A DNA stretch of 64,000 nt from JBGTBD01 sp041749475 (GTDB lineage: Bacteria; Pseudomonadota; Alphaproteobacteria; Rickettsiales; UBA998). The translations under genes were made by a program, and so were the position numbers. The notes beneath the pieces are model-generated. The model worked only from the letters and a program-made list of their open reading frames with translations. It had not been told where the DNA came from and made no database searches. Below are positions 17,662 to 25,835 of the stretch, piece by piece. Position 1 is the stretch's first letter; each line of letters starts with the position of its first letter. The stretch lies in assembly GCA_041749475.1 (NCBI GenBank), contig JBGTBD010000034.1:20989-84988 (forward strand), given 5' to 3'.

Positions 17662-18795
17662 ATGAAAATTGCCGTACTCAAAGAATCCAGTTCTCTCGAA
17701 CACCGCGTCGCCGCCACCCCCGATTCCGTGAAGAAACTCGTCGCCGCAGGCGCGTCCGTCACGGTCGTCAACGCCGCCGGGGAGAATGCCGGATTCCTTG
17801 ATGACGCCTACGTCGCCGCCGGAGCCGAAATCGCCGAAAGCACCGACTACGCACTCGCCGGGGCGGACATCGCCATCTGCGTCAACGCTCCTGATAAAGA
17901 CACACTGAAACAACTCCCCGCAGGCATCTCCCTCATCGGCGCGCTGAACCCGCACGGGATGAAGACGGAACTCACCACCCTCGCCAAGCAGAAGGTCAAC
18001 GCCTTCGCGCTCGAACTCCTGCCGCGCATCACCCGTGCGCAGTCGATGGATATCCTCTCCTCGCAAAGCAACCTCGCGGGCTACCGCGCCGTCATCGAAG
18101 CCTACGCCGAAACAGGCAAGGTCGTGCCGATGATGATGACCGCTGCGGGAACGATTCCCCCGGCGAAGGTGCTCGTCCTCGGCGCAGGCGTCGCAGGGCT
18201 CCAAGCCATCGCCACCGCCAAGCGTATGGGCGCCGTCGTCTCCGCGTTCGACGTGCGTGCGGCCGTAAAAGAACAAGTCGAAAGTTTGGGCGCGAAATTC
18301 ATCGAAGTCCCCCTCGCTGCGGGTGAATCCGGTGACTCCGGCGGCGGCTACGCGAAAGAGATGAGCGACGATTACAAAGCCCGCCAATCGCAGCTCATCG
18401 CCGATACGGTCAAGACGCAGGACGTCATCATCACCACCGCCCTCATTCCCGGAAAACCCGCCCCGATTCTCATTACCTCCGAGATGGTCATGAGCATGAA
18501 ACCCGGCGCAATTATCGTCGATCTCGCCGCAGCATCCGGCGGTAATTGCCCACTGACCAAACCGGACAAAGTCATCGTCCATCACGGCGTCAAGCTGATG
18601 GGCTACACCAACATGCCCTCCCGTTGCGCGCAGGACGCTAGCGCCCTCTACGCCCGCAACCTCGTCACCTTTATCACCACATTGATGGTGAAGGACAAGA
18701 CGCTGAACATCCAGTGGGACGACGAGCTGATCAAAGGCACGCTACTGACGCACGACGGACAGATTGTCCACCCCGGGTTCCAGGACACGAAATAG
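17662..18795 (+). CDS. pntAA: NAD(P) transhydrogenase alpha subunit part 1 (domain I)
   Basis: The NAD(H)-binding cytoplasmic subunit of the proton-translocating transhydrogenase that makes NADPH. The 377 aa match the split alphaproteobacterial form, as in Rhodospirillum rubrum. It opens with MKIAVLKESSSLEHRVAATP, the alanine dehydrogenase/PNT N-terminal signature. The Rossmann loop VLVLGAGVAGLQAIATAKRMG is clear, and MKPGAIIVDLAAASGGN follows. The ATG at 17662 is used because the longer frame from 17497 adds only low-complexity sequence. First gene of pntAA-pntAB-pntB; the gap to pntAB holds a palindromic repeat. Confidence 0.96.
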   Translation: MKIAVLKESSSLEHRVAATPDSVKKLVAAGASVTVVNAAGENAGFLDDAYVAAGAEIAESTDYALAGADIAICVNAPDKDTLKQLPAGISLIGALNPHGMKTELTTLAKQKVNAFALELLPRITRAQSMDILSSQSNLAGYRAVIEAYAETGKVVPMMMTAAGTIPPAKVLVLGAGVAGLQAIATAKRMGAVVSAFDVRAAVKEQVESLGAKFIEVPLAAGESGDSGGGYAKEMSDDYKARQSQLIADTVKTQDVIITTALIPGKPAPILITSEMVMSMKPGAIIVDLAAASGGNCPLTKPDKVIVHHGVKLMGYTNMPSRCAQDASALYARNLVTFITTLMVKDKTLNIQWDDELIKGTLLTHDGQIVHPGFQDTK

Positions 18796-18840
18796 AATAG
18801 ACATGGCGCACAGAATGAGATGACATAATGCAGAATTTTT

Positions 18841-18941
18841 CCTCCCCCTTGAGGGGGGAGGCCAGGTGGGGGTGATGGTGCAGCAATACACCGGATAGCA
18901 AGGTCACCCTCTCCTAACCCCTCCCCTCAAGGGAGGGGAAT
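18841..18941 (+). repeat. Interspersed G-rich palindromic repeat, copy 1
   Basis: CCTCCCCCTTGAGGGGGGAGG at one end and CCCCTCCCCTCAAGGGAGGGG at the other enclose about 60 nt ending in CACCCTCTCCTAACC. A near-identical element lies at 27030-27132 and a diverged relative at 63478-63618. It sits between pntAA and pntAB and may form a hairpin in the operon mRNA. Confidence 0.8.
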
Positions 18942-18975
18942 TACACGGCAAGTAATAAAGAGCAGGAACGAAATT

Positions 18976-19380
18976 ATGGCGAACATCGACACCCTATCGG
19001 ACGACACGCAAAAGATCGCGGAACAGGCAGAAGCGCTTAACCAGAAACTCCAGATGCTGGAAGCGCAGATGAATCAGGCGCACGTGGTCGATCCCTTCGT
19101 CTTCGCACTGACCGTCTTCATCCTCGCCTGCTTCGTCGGCTATTATGTCGTCTGGAAAGTCACCCCCGCATTGCATACCCCGCTGATGAGCGTCACCAAC
19201 GCCATCTCCGGCATCATCATCGTCGGCGCGATCATCGCCGTCGGGCCTGAGTCCAGCGACGGCTTCTCCCGCGTGCTCGGCTTTTTGGCCGTCGTTATCG
19301 CCTCGGTCAATATCTTCGGCGGATTCACCGTCTCCCAGCGCATGCTTGAGATGTACAAGAAAAAAGACAAAGGGAAATAA
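18976..19380 (+). CDS. pntAB: NAD(P) transhydrogenase alpha subunit part 2
   Basis: The small membrane subunit carrying the first helices of the proton channel. 134 aa with a charged N-terminal helix and then three membrane helices: DPFVFALTVFILACFVGYYVVW, TNAISGIIIVGAIIAVGP and FLAVVIASVNIFGGFTVSQRM. The C-terminal MLEMYKKKDKGK is typical. AGGAACGAAATT precedes the ATG. Only 3 nt separate it from pntB. Confidence 0.95.
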   Translation: MANIDTLSDDTQKIAEQAEALNQKLQMLEAQMNQAHVVDPFVFALTVFILACFVGYYVVWKVTPALHTPLMSVTNAISGIIIVGAIIAVGPESSDGFSRVLGFLAVVIASVNIFGGFTVSQRMLEMYKKKDKGK

Positions 19381-19383
19381 ACC

Positions 19384-20778
19384 ATGTCAGGCTTACCCGC
19401 ATATCTCTACCTCATCGCCTCCGTCCTCTTCATCCTCGCGTTGAAAGGTCTGTCATCCCCTGAATCCGCGCGGCGCGGCAACTGGCTCGGCATTGCCGGG
19501 ATGGTCATCGCCGTCGTCACCACCCTCTTCCACCCTGCGGTCAACACCTATACATGGATTCTCGTCGCCATTGCCATCGGCGGCGGTATCGGCTGGTACA
19601 TCGCCCGCAATATCGCGATGACGGCCATGCCCCAACTCGTCGCCGCCTTCCACTCGCTGGTTGGTCTGGCAGCGGTCTTCATCGCTACGGCGGCCCTCTG
19701 GTCACCCAGCAATTACGGCATCGGCGTCCCCGGCGATATCGCTTTCGGGTCCCTGTTGGAACTCTCGCTCGGCTCCGTCATCGGCGCGATCACCTTCTCC
19801 GGCTCCGTCATCGCCTTCGCCAAGCTGCAAGGGCTGATGTCCGGCAAACCCATCCGCTTCGCCAACCAGCATAAGCTGAACGCCGCCATCGGCCTCGGCA
19901 TCATACTCCTGTTACTTGCCTTCTGCGGCGGGGAATCGAAATCGGTCTTCATCCTGATGACGCTCTTGGCATTCACCATCGGCTTCCTGCTCATCATCCC
20001 CATCGGCGGGGCGGATATGCCCGTCGTCGTCTCCATGCTCAATTCCTATTCCGGCTGGGCTGCAGCGGGTATCGGCTTCACGCTGGGTAACACGCTCCTC
20101 ATCATCACCGGCGCACTCGTCGGCGCATCGGGGGCCATCCTTAGCTACATCATGTGCAAGGCGATGAATCGCTCCATCATCAACGTCATCTTCGGCGGGT
20201 TCGGTTCCGAAACCGCTGCCGCCGGTGGCGCATCCGGCGCGGATGACCGCCCGGTGAAATCCGGCAGCCCGGAGGACGCGGCGTTCCTGTTGCAGAACGC
20301 CTCCTCCGTCATCATCGTCCCCGGCTACGGCATGGCCGTCGCCCAAGCTCAGCACACGGTGCGTGAACTTGCCGACACCTTGGAAGCCGCAGGCGTCAAA
20401 GTCCGCTACGCCATCCACCCCGTCGCCGGACGTATGCCCGGCCACATGAACGTCCTCTTGGCGGAAGCGAACGTGCCATACGATTCCGTCTTCGAACTGG
20501 AAGAGATCAACAACGAATTCTCCACCACCGACGTCGCCTACGTCATCGGCGCCAACGACGTCACCAACCCCGCCGCCAAGAACAATCCCGCCAGCCCCAT
20601 CTACGGCATGCCCGTCCTCGACGTCGATAACGCACGCACCTGCATCTTCGTCAAGCGCTCCATGAACGCCGGATACGCGGGAATCGAGAACGAATTGTTC
20701 TATAAGGACAATACCATGATGCTCTTCGGCGATGCCCGGAAAGTAACCGAAGAACTGGTGAAGGCGCTAAAACATTGA
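19384..20778 (+). CDS. pntB: NAD(P) transhydrogenase beta subunit
   Basis: The membrane subunit with about nine helices (dII) and the C-terminal NADP(H)-binding domain III. 464 aa is the usual length. The dIII signatures are intact: VIIVPGYGMAVAQAQHTV, YAIHPVAGRMPGHMNVLLAE, VIGANDVTNPAAKN and IFVKRSMNAGYAG. It completes the pnt operon. Couples proton re-entry to hydride transfer from NADH to NADP. Confidence 0.97.
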   Translation: MSGLPAYLYLIASVLFILALKGLSSPESARRGNWLGIAGMVIAVVTTLFHPAVNTYTWILVAIAIGGGIGWYIARNIAMTAMPQLVAAFHSLVGLAAVFIATAALWSPSNYGIGVPGDIAFGSLLELSLGSVIGAITFSGSVIAFAKLQGLMSGKPIRFANQHKLNAAIGLGIILLLLAFCGGESKSVFILMTLLAFTIGFLLIIPIGGADMPVVVSMLNSYSGWAAAGIGFTLGNTLLIITGALVGASGAILSYIMCKAMNRSIINVIFGGFGSETAAAGGASGADDRPVKSGSPEDAAFLLQNASSVIIVPGYGMAVAQAQHTVRELADTLEAAGVKVRYAIHPVAGRMPGHMNVLLAEANVPYDSVFELEEINNEFSTTDVAYVIGANDVTNPAAKNNPASPIYGMPVLDVDNARTCIFVKRSMNAGYAGIENELFYKDNTMMLFGDARKVTEELVKALKH

Positions 20779-20883
20779 TAAATAACGATTGACTAAAGCG
20801 GCAACACAGGTGAGATTTCCTCATCTTCATTAAACTGTCATTCAAAGATAGTACCATTCTGTAGTTTAAGCAGGAATGGACAC

Positions 20884-22503
20884 GTGACAGAGACCCCCAA
20901 ACCACCGGGCAAAAAACTCAGCGCTTTAGCTTTGCGTAGAGAATTTTCTCCTTTGCACAACGGGGATAGTCGGCTAGGCCTCGCCCGCTATTTTTCAGAT
21001 ATACCTGATGCACAGACGCTCCCCCGCCGCACCTTGCAGATGTTGACGACCGCAGCCGGGGCACGGTTCGGCATGTTCATCCCCGATGAAGGCGCGCCGA
21101 TGCAGTATGGCTCCGCTATCTCCGCGAAAGATGATCACCTAGCCAAACCCATCATAGAGCAACTATCCCACACCGCCCCAACCGGAAATGGATTACAGGA
21201 GTTCACCTATCAGAAGCCGGATGAAAAACCCGAAACCCTCTTCGCCTACGGTGTACGCGTGTCATCCACGGACACGATCAACGGCGAAGCCCATACAAAA
21301 AACGGCACCTTATGGTTTCTCAAACCCAACACTCCGGCCGAATACCGAAAAAATCCCTCCCGCGAGAACATCACCCCCGCCAACCTGTTTGCAGGGCCGT
21401 TCAACCCTGCGCATCTCAACGTCCTCGATTATTATCTCCATCCTCAGGACTTCATCACAAACCACAATATGAGGGTAGATGGCCCGGTATTGGATGTCGC
21501 CAAACCATTACTCTTCCCAAGAACGGCAGAACAGCAGATTCACTCGGACAGTCGTGAAGTGGAAAGCATGAACTTCCTGAAAGGGTTGCGCGCTTGCGTA
21601 CATAAAGCTCTGGGCACGGATGAGGAGGGCATTCACCCCGAAACGCAGCATCATCAAATGCAGGTAACCCGGTTCATGCAGGATTTCATGGAGGCCATTC
21701 GCTCCCTGAAGTTCGCCAACGAATTCCCGGAAAATGCCGAATTACGCAAATTATTGCCGAAAGAGGCTTTCAGTAAACATTTTCAGGAACGTTTGGAAAT
21801 GGCGAGCGACCTCCACGATATGGGTAAAATATATGTCCCACTGGAGGTGTTGGCGTATTCCGGCGATTATCCACCATTACTACGTAGGACCATGAACGCC
21901 CACCCCATCATCAGCACACGCCTTCTCGCGCCTATCGACCCGTTATGCACCCTTCTCAGCGGCACGCATCATATGTTTTCGGAGGCGATGACAATGAGTG
22001 AAACAAAAGCGAGAGTAGTACAAGAGAGAAGACGGCATGAGGAATTGGTCAAAGAAGGAAAGAAACCGCCACGTCCCAAACTCATTCCATACCCTTTTTA
22101 TATGAAAGCTGACCAGTTCGAGTTACCCCCCATCGCCAAAATGATGTCCATCTGCGACAAAGCCGACGCGCTATGGACCTGCCGTGCCTACCAGACAGGA
22201 ACCCCAGGGGGGCGCGACAAGACGCCTCCCGAGCGAGTGGCTCATATTCTGGTGCTCTGCGCTATGGATGGCGAGATCGACGCAGGGTTGACCAAGCTCT
22301 TCCTGCAAGCCCGCAAGCATATCAAATACAATGATTTTGCTACTCCCGTGGAACAAAATATCGATAGTAACATTGCAGCTATTCTGGATCCCGAGAAGGC
22401 AGATGAAAAAGATCAGGCATTATATCGGCGCTTCAATGAAAAGGCAGACGCCCAATTGGAAGTGATGAAAGAGAGTCTACGCGCCTCTGGCCGTAAGCGC
22501 TAA
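20884..22503 (+). CDS. Divergent HD-GYP-like phosphohydrolase domain protein
   Basis: A 539-aa protein starting at GTG, with AGGAA 7-8 nt before it. Residues 1-230 are unrecognised. The metal-binding HD motif is at 311-312 in SDLHDMGKIYVPLEVL, followed by NAHPIISTRLL and GTHHMFSE. The family GYP tripeptide is absent; instead a basic insertion of about 35 residues (KARVVQERRRHEELVKEGKK) precedes PPIAKMMSICDKADALWTC, which matches the late HD-GYP helix. It might hydrolyse cyclic di-GMP or have lost activity. The GGDEF gene at 15.4 kb is a possible opposite number. Confidence 0.7.
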   Translation: MTETPKPPGKKLSALALRREFSPLHNGDSRLGLARYFSDIPDAQTLPRRTLQMLTTAAGARFGMFIPDEGAPMQYGSAISAKDDHLAKPIIEQLSHTAPTGNGLQEFTYQKPDEKPETLFAYGVRVSSTDTINGEAHTKNGTLWFLKPNTPAEYRKNPSRENITPANLFAGPFNPAHLNVLDYYLHPQDFITNHNMRVDGPVLDVAKPLLFPRTAEQQIHSDSREVESMNFLKGLRACVHKALGTDEEGIHPETQHHQMQVTRFMQDFMEAIRSLKFANEFPENAELRKLLPKEAFSKHFQERLEMASDLHDMGKIYVPLEVLAYSGDYPPLLRRTMNAHPIISTRLLAPIDPLCTLLSGTHHMFSEAMTMSETKARVVQERRRHEELVKEGKKPPRPKLIPYPFYMKADQFELPPIAKMMSICDKADALWTCRAYQTGTPGGRDKTPPERVAHILVLCAMDGEIDAGLTKLFLQARKHIKYNDFATPVEQNIDSNIAAILDPEKADEKDQALYRRFNEKADAQLEVMKESLRASGRKR

Positions 22504-22631
22504 AACGTGGCATTACACACTTGCGAGCAATCTCCGCACCCCATCACCAACCAGTCATTTGGATAGCAATGATAGGTGACTTCCATTAAAATAATGCCGC
22601 ATCGACGCTCATTTCAAGATATGCTGAATGG

Positions 22632-23456
22632 GTGATTGCTGAACCACATCGTCACCCTCTCCTGCGCCCTACAGAGCAAGGTTTCACCCTCGTCGAACTC
22701 TCCTTCGTCCTCGTCATCATCGGGTTACTGGTCGGCGGGATTCTGGTGGGGATGGACATGATACGCGGCGCGACCATCCGCGCACAGATAAACCAGCTAC
22801 ATCAGTATAGCGCCGTGCTGAACGTCTTCCGGCAGAAATACGGCAGCGTCCCCGGCGATATATCACCCCGTAAAGCAGCCCGCTTCGGACTGCCCACCCG
22901 CAGCGGAACACCCGGACGGGGAGACGGTAACCGCCTGCTTTCCGGCGGCGGCGCGATCGGCGTCTGCTACGAGACCGGACTCATCTGGCGCGACCTCAAC
23001 CAGCTCGGCCTGATCGACGGGTCGTTCGTACTGGCGGAGGATGACGTCATCACCGCCAACACGCCACCAGAGGTAAAGCAATATCTCCCCGAAGCGATCA
23101 TCGGCAGCGGGAACGTCATCACCATGTGCGGCACGCTGAGCAGCAACTATTTCCAGATCGCCAACATCACTCGCATCGGTGGCTGCGGTGTGGAGATGAC
23201 GCCCTCCATTCCCGTGCAGGACGCATGGAACCTCGACCGCAAGATGGATAACGGGATGCCGCTGACAGGCCGGGTGCGCGCCCGCGTCACCGCCACCCCC
23301 GGCATCTCCACCGCCAACCTGAATGCCGAACCCATCGGCGCAGTCACTAATGCCTGTACGGACGGCAATACCGACACGCCTGACCGACAGTACAACATTT
23401 CCACCGAAGCGTTAGCCAACACCCCCGCCTGCAGCCTCCGCCTCCGTCCCTATTGA
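22632..23456 (+). CDS. Pseudopilin with prepilin N-terminal methylation signal
   Basis: A 274-aa protein from a GTG start. The prepilin peptidase site is G17|F18 in EQGFTLVELSFVLVIIG, with Glu at mature position 5 and a long hydrophobic helix. The C-terminal domain has cysteines (GVCYETG, TMCGTLS, IGGCGVEM, TNACTDG, TPACSLR) that could form disulfides. It resembles the large type II/IV pseudopilin-like proteins common in alphaproteobacteria. No other pilus or secretion genes are close. No good ribosome site is visible, so the start is uncertain. Confidence 0.8.
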   Translation: MIAEPHRHPLLRPTEQGFTLVELSFVLVIIGLLVGGILVGMDMIRGATIRAQINQLHQYSAVLNVFRQKYGSVPGDISPRKAARFGLPTRSGTPGRGDGNRLLSGGGAIGVCYETGLIWRDLNQLGLIDGSFVLAEDDVITANTPPEVKQYLPEAIIGSGNVITMCGTLSSNYFQIANITRIGGCGVEMTPSIPVQDAWNLDRKMDNGMPLTGRVRARVTATPGISTANLNAEPIGAVTNACTDGNTDTPDRQYNISTEALANTPACSLRLRPY

Positions 23457-23471
23457 GCATAAAAAAGGCAA

Positions 23472-23499
23472 TAAAAAAGGCGACCTTCTGGCCGCCTCC
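23472..23499 (-). terminator. Intrinsic terminator of rpsU
   Basis: On the minus strand AGGCGGCC-AGAA-GGTCGCC is followed by TTTTTTATTG. It lies 23 nt beyond the rpsU stop codon. Confidence 0.85.
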
Positions 23500-23521
23500 T
23501 TCATTCGCTGCTTCAATGGAA

Positions 23522-23722
23522 TTAATCCATCATATCACGTTTACGTTGCAGCTTCCGCCAGCGACGCTGAGATTCCGCGCCTTCACGTACACGACGTTCG
23601 GAGGGCTTCTCGTAATGACGACGCATCTTCATTTCACGGAACACGCCTTCACGCTGCATTTTCTTCTTCAGCGCACGCAGTGCCTGCTCAATGTTGTTAT
23701 CACGTACATTTACTTCTACCAC
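23522..23722 (-). CDS. rpsU: 30S ribosomal protein S21
   Basis: A 66-aa basic ribosomal protein that helps base-pairing of mRNA with the anti-Shine-Dalgarno. MVEVNVRDNNIEQALRALKK and FREMKMRRHYEKPSERR are the S21 signatures. The start is GTG, fixed by a near-perfect AAGGAGGT 8 nt upstream. Monocistronic, ended by the hairpin at 23472-23499. Confidence 0.97.
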   Translation of the reverse strand: MVEVNVRDNNIEQALRALKKKMQREGVFREMKMRRHYEKPSERRVREGAESQRRWRKLQRKRDMMD

Positions 23723-23935
23723 GCGAAATTACCTCCTTCCAAATTCAAAGACGGTTGATATAAAACAAATCTACAGCCCACGCAACCGCCAAGTGCGACA
23801 ATCGCCCTTTCGGGCAGCGAATTGCGCTTGAGAATGCGGTCTTCATCGGCTAGTTTCTGAGCATGAATTCCGGCCTAGACCGGACATGTAAGAATAACCC
23901 ATTGAAATAAACAAATCATTAAAGGAAGAATCCTC

Positions 23936-24214
23936 ATGGCAAAGCTCCAGTCCGGCAACATCACCGCAGAACATCTCCGCAGCTATATCGACCGTCTGGA
24001 GCGGCTGGAAGAGGAGAAAAAGGGCATCGCGGACGATATTAAGGACGTCTTCGCCGAAGCCAAATCCAATGGGTTTGACACCAAAACCATGAAAACCATC
24101 ATGAAACTCCGTAAAATGGACGCCAACGAGCGCGACGAACAGGAATACATGCTGGACGTCTATAAACGCGCGATGGGCATGCTCCCGGAGCTGGACGACG
24201 CCGAAGCGGCTTAA
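23936..24214 (+). CDS. gapR: GapR family nucleoid-associated protein (DUF2312)
   Basis: A 92-aa coiled-coil protein that in Caulobacter binds AT-rich, overtwisted DNA ahead of replication and transcription and stimulates gyrase and topo IV. SGNITAEHLRSYIDRLERLE, then EEKKGIADDIKDVFAEAK and KLRKMDANERDEQE are the hallmark segments. AAAGGAAGAATCCTC precedes the ATG. Transcribed away from rpsU with a 213-nt shared upstream region. Length and motif order are standard for the family. Confidence 0.95.
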   Translation: MAKLQSGNITAEHLRSYIDRLERLEEEKKGIADDIKDVFAEAKSNGFDTKTMKTIMKLRKMDANERDEQEYMLDVYKRAMGMLPELDDAEAA

Positions 24215-24233
24215 TTCCAGCAGCAATCAAACC

Positions 24234-24248
24234 TTAACCCAACCTTAA
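24234..24248. promoter_or_regulatory. CtrA-like full site TTAA-N7-TTAA
   Basis: Exact TTAA-CCCAACC-TTAA, 52 nt upstream of the unrecognised gene at 24301 and just after the gapR stop. The spacing suits a promoter-proximal site. Binding is inferred. Confidence 0.5.
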
Positions 24249-24300
24249 CACGCAGGTTCCCCAAAATTTGCTAGTTTCCCTGCACCACAAGGGGAGAGCT

Positions 24301-25059
24301 ATGGATTTCAGCGAAGAATTACGCCGATATCGTTTAAAGACCGAGCATTCTTACACGGATGAGGTCGGCGGTACGGTTACGCAATCGATGGACTTGAAGG
24401 AGGCTGCCGCATTTTTGGAGCAAAATCCTGAACATTTCCAGCAGATAATTTTTAATGATAACACGGTCACCAGCATTAGCCTCACCCCGGAATATCGAGT
24501 CTCCAAAGTGGCAAATACCCCACTTCCTGCTGGCGCAGAAAAATACGACATCCTTACCGCATATCATAAAGAAATGGACAACGTCGATGGGGACAAGCCC
24601 TATAATGCTGTCATCGCGCGTGGCAGTTTCAGTCACCCAACAGGCAGCGATATGGCGTTCCGTTCGCTGGATCTGCAAGGCTACAGTATCGATCCTTCAC
24701 TGCAGGTCACCGTTACTGCGCCTCAAGATTTTCGCATCACCAGCCGCGAGGGAGGATACGGACTCAACCATACATCCCACATCGCAATGACACCAAACAC
24801 ACTGCCTGCAGAAGGTCTAAGTATCTATCCCTTATCTATTGATTCCCCTGTCAAGGCTGCTATCGAGTTTATCCTGCCGCAAGACGGGACGCCTCCCACT
24901 GTATTGATGGGTGGGAGTCCTGTAGACTTTTCCACTGCCGCCGCCTGTGCCAAGTGGGTCACTCAAGATGTGAAGATTGACGATGTCACCGAGCTTCCTT
25001 CCGGCTCAGTTTCCTGCCCATGGATAGCCACACCGCTTACCACCCAACATCTGAAATAG
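24301..25059 (+). CDS. Unrecognised protein (252 aa)
   Basis: The ATG at 24301 follows GGGGAGAGCT, a good ribosome site; the longer frame to 24268 lacks one. No signal peptide or membrane helix. The N-terminus is charged and helical (MDFSEELRRYRLKTEHS), the middle and end look beta-rich. A late Cys pair (AAACAKW and SVSCPW) is visible. Base composition is more AT-rich than its neighbours. It sits behind a CtrA-like site and 11 nt before the next unrecognised gene, so the two are probably an operon. Confidence 0.6.
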   Translation: MDFSEELRRYRLKTEHSYTDEVGGTVTQSMDLKEAAAFLEQNPEHFQQIIFNDNTVTSISLTPEYRVSKVANTPLPAGAEKYDILTAYHKEMDNVDGDKPYNAVIARGSFSHPTGSDMAFRSLDLQGYSIDPSLQVTVTAPQDFRITSREGGYGLNHTSHIAMTPNTLPAEGLSIYPLSIDSPVKAAIEFILPQDGTPPTVLMGGSPVDFSTAAACAKWVTQDVKIDDVTELPSGSVSCPWIATPLTTQHLK

Positions 25060-25070
25060 GTTCTCTTCCC

Positions 25071-25742
25071 ATGAATTCAAATATGGCGCCAGTTAACAAC
25101 GAACCACGGAGCGAAGTACGCCAACCAGATCGTTTCTTCCTTGTATCGTTAAGCCACCCTTCTCAAAACAGGCCTCTTACTCCTCGGGAGATGCTTGTGC
25201 TCCGCCGCATCTGCTTGCAAGATAAAGATATAGGATACGATTTACATAATGACCCCGTGTGGGATGAGGAGATTGCGCACGCCAAAAATGCAATTCCGGC
25301 ATCTTCCAAGGTGGAGGATTGTTTTGATTACGCACTGAGCGAACAAGTGGATTCTCTTCGTCGGATGCGCGCCAAAGAGATAGCGGATGCAACACAGCTT
25401 ACCACAGGTTCCAGTCCAGAAGAAAAAAGATTCAGCGCTGAAAATGGTCGCAAAAATGGGCGTCACAGAGGTGTTACAATCGGTCGGATGGATGACGGAC
25501 GACCGATTTATAAGGTTGCACAACCGGAAGCACCTGCACCTCAATACACATTTCCTCCTGACACTTGTATGTTCCATTTTAACGGGTTGAATCAGAAAGA
25601 ATCAGGAGAGATTCGTGCCCAATTGGAAGGCATACCGGGAATCTATAACATCCAACACGTGCCATCCAGAAGAACATCCGATGAAATTTTGGAAAGATTG
25701 GGTGTGAAATTACCACAACGCGGTGGCGATATACACCGCTAA
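25071..25742 (+). CDS. Unrecognised protein (223 aa)
   Basis: A charged, soluble protein with the segments REMLVLRRICLQDKDIGYDL and FNGLNQKESGEIRAQLEGIPG. The latter, with NIQHVPSRRTSDEILERLGV, looks like a small alpha/beta fold. No catalytic motif recognised. The ATG at 25071 (MNSNMAPVNN) avoids the 40-nt overlap of the longer frame; ATAGGTT lies upstream. It is AT-rich like its partner at 24301 and likely co-transcribed with it. Confidence 0.6.
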   Translation: MNSNMAPVNNEPRSEVRQPDRFFLVSLSHPSQNRPLTPREMLVLRRICLQDKDIGYDLHNDPVWDEEIAHAKNAIPASSKVEDCFDYALSEQVDSLRRMRAKEIADATQLTTGSSPEEKRFSAENGRKNGRHRGVTIGRMDDGRPIYKVAQPEAPAPQYTFPPDTCMFHFNGLNQKESGEIRAQLEGIPGIYNIQHVPSRRTSDEILERLGVKLPQRGGDIHR

Positions 25743-25835
25743 CATGCTGCACCGCAGCACGTAAAATACTGGACTTCATTACTCAGCTTTTGTTATGACT
25801 CACGCGCACGAGGAACCCCAGCGCGGAGAGACATC

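Noticed and set aside
17629..18585. 318-aa open frame antisense to pntAA
   Set aside because: Gly/Asp/Arg-rich shadow frame; pntAA on the plus strand is certain.
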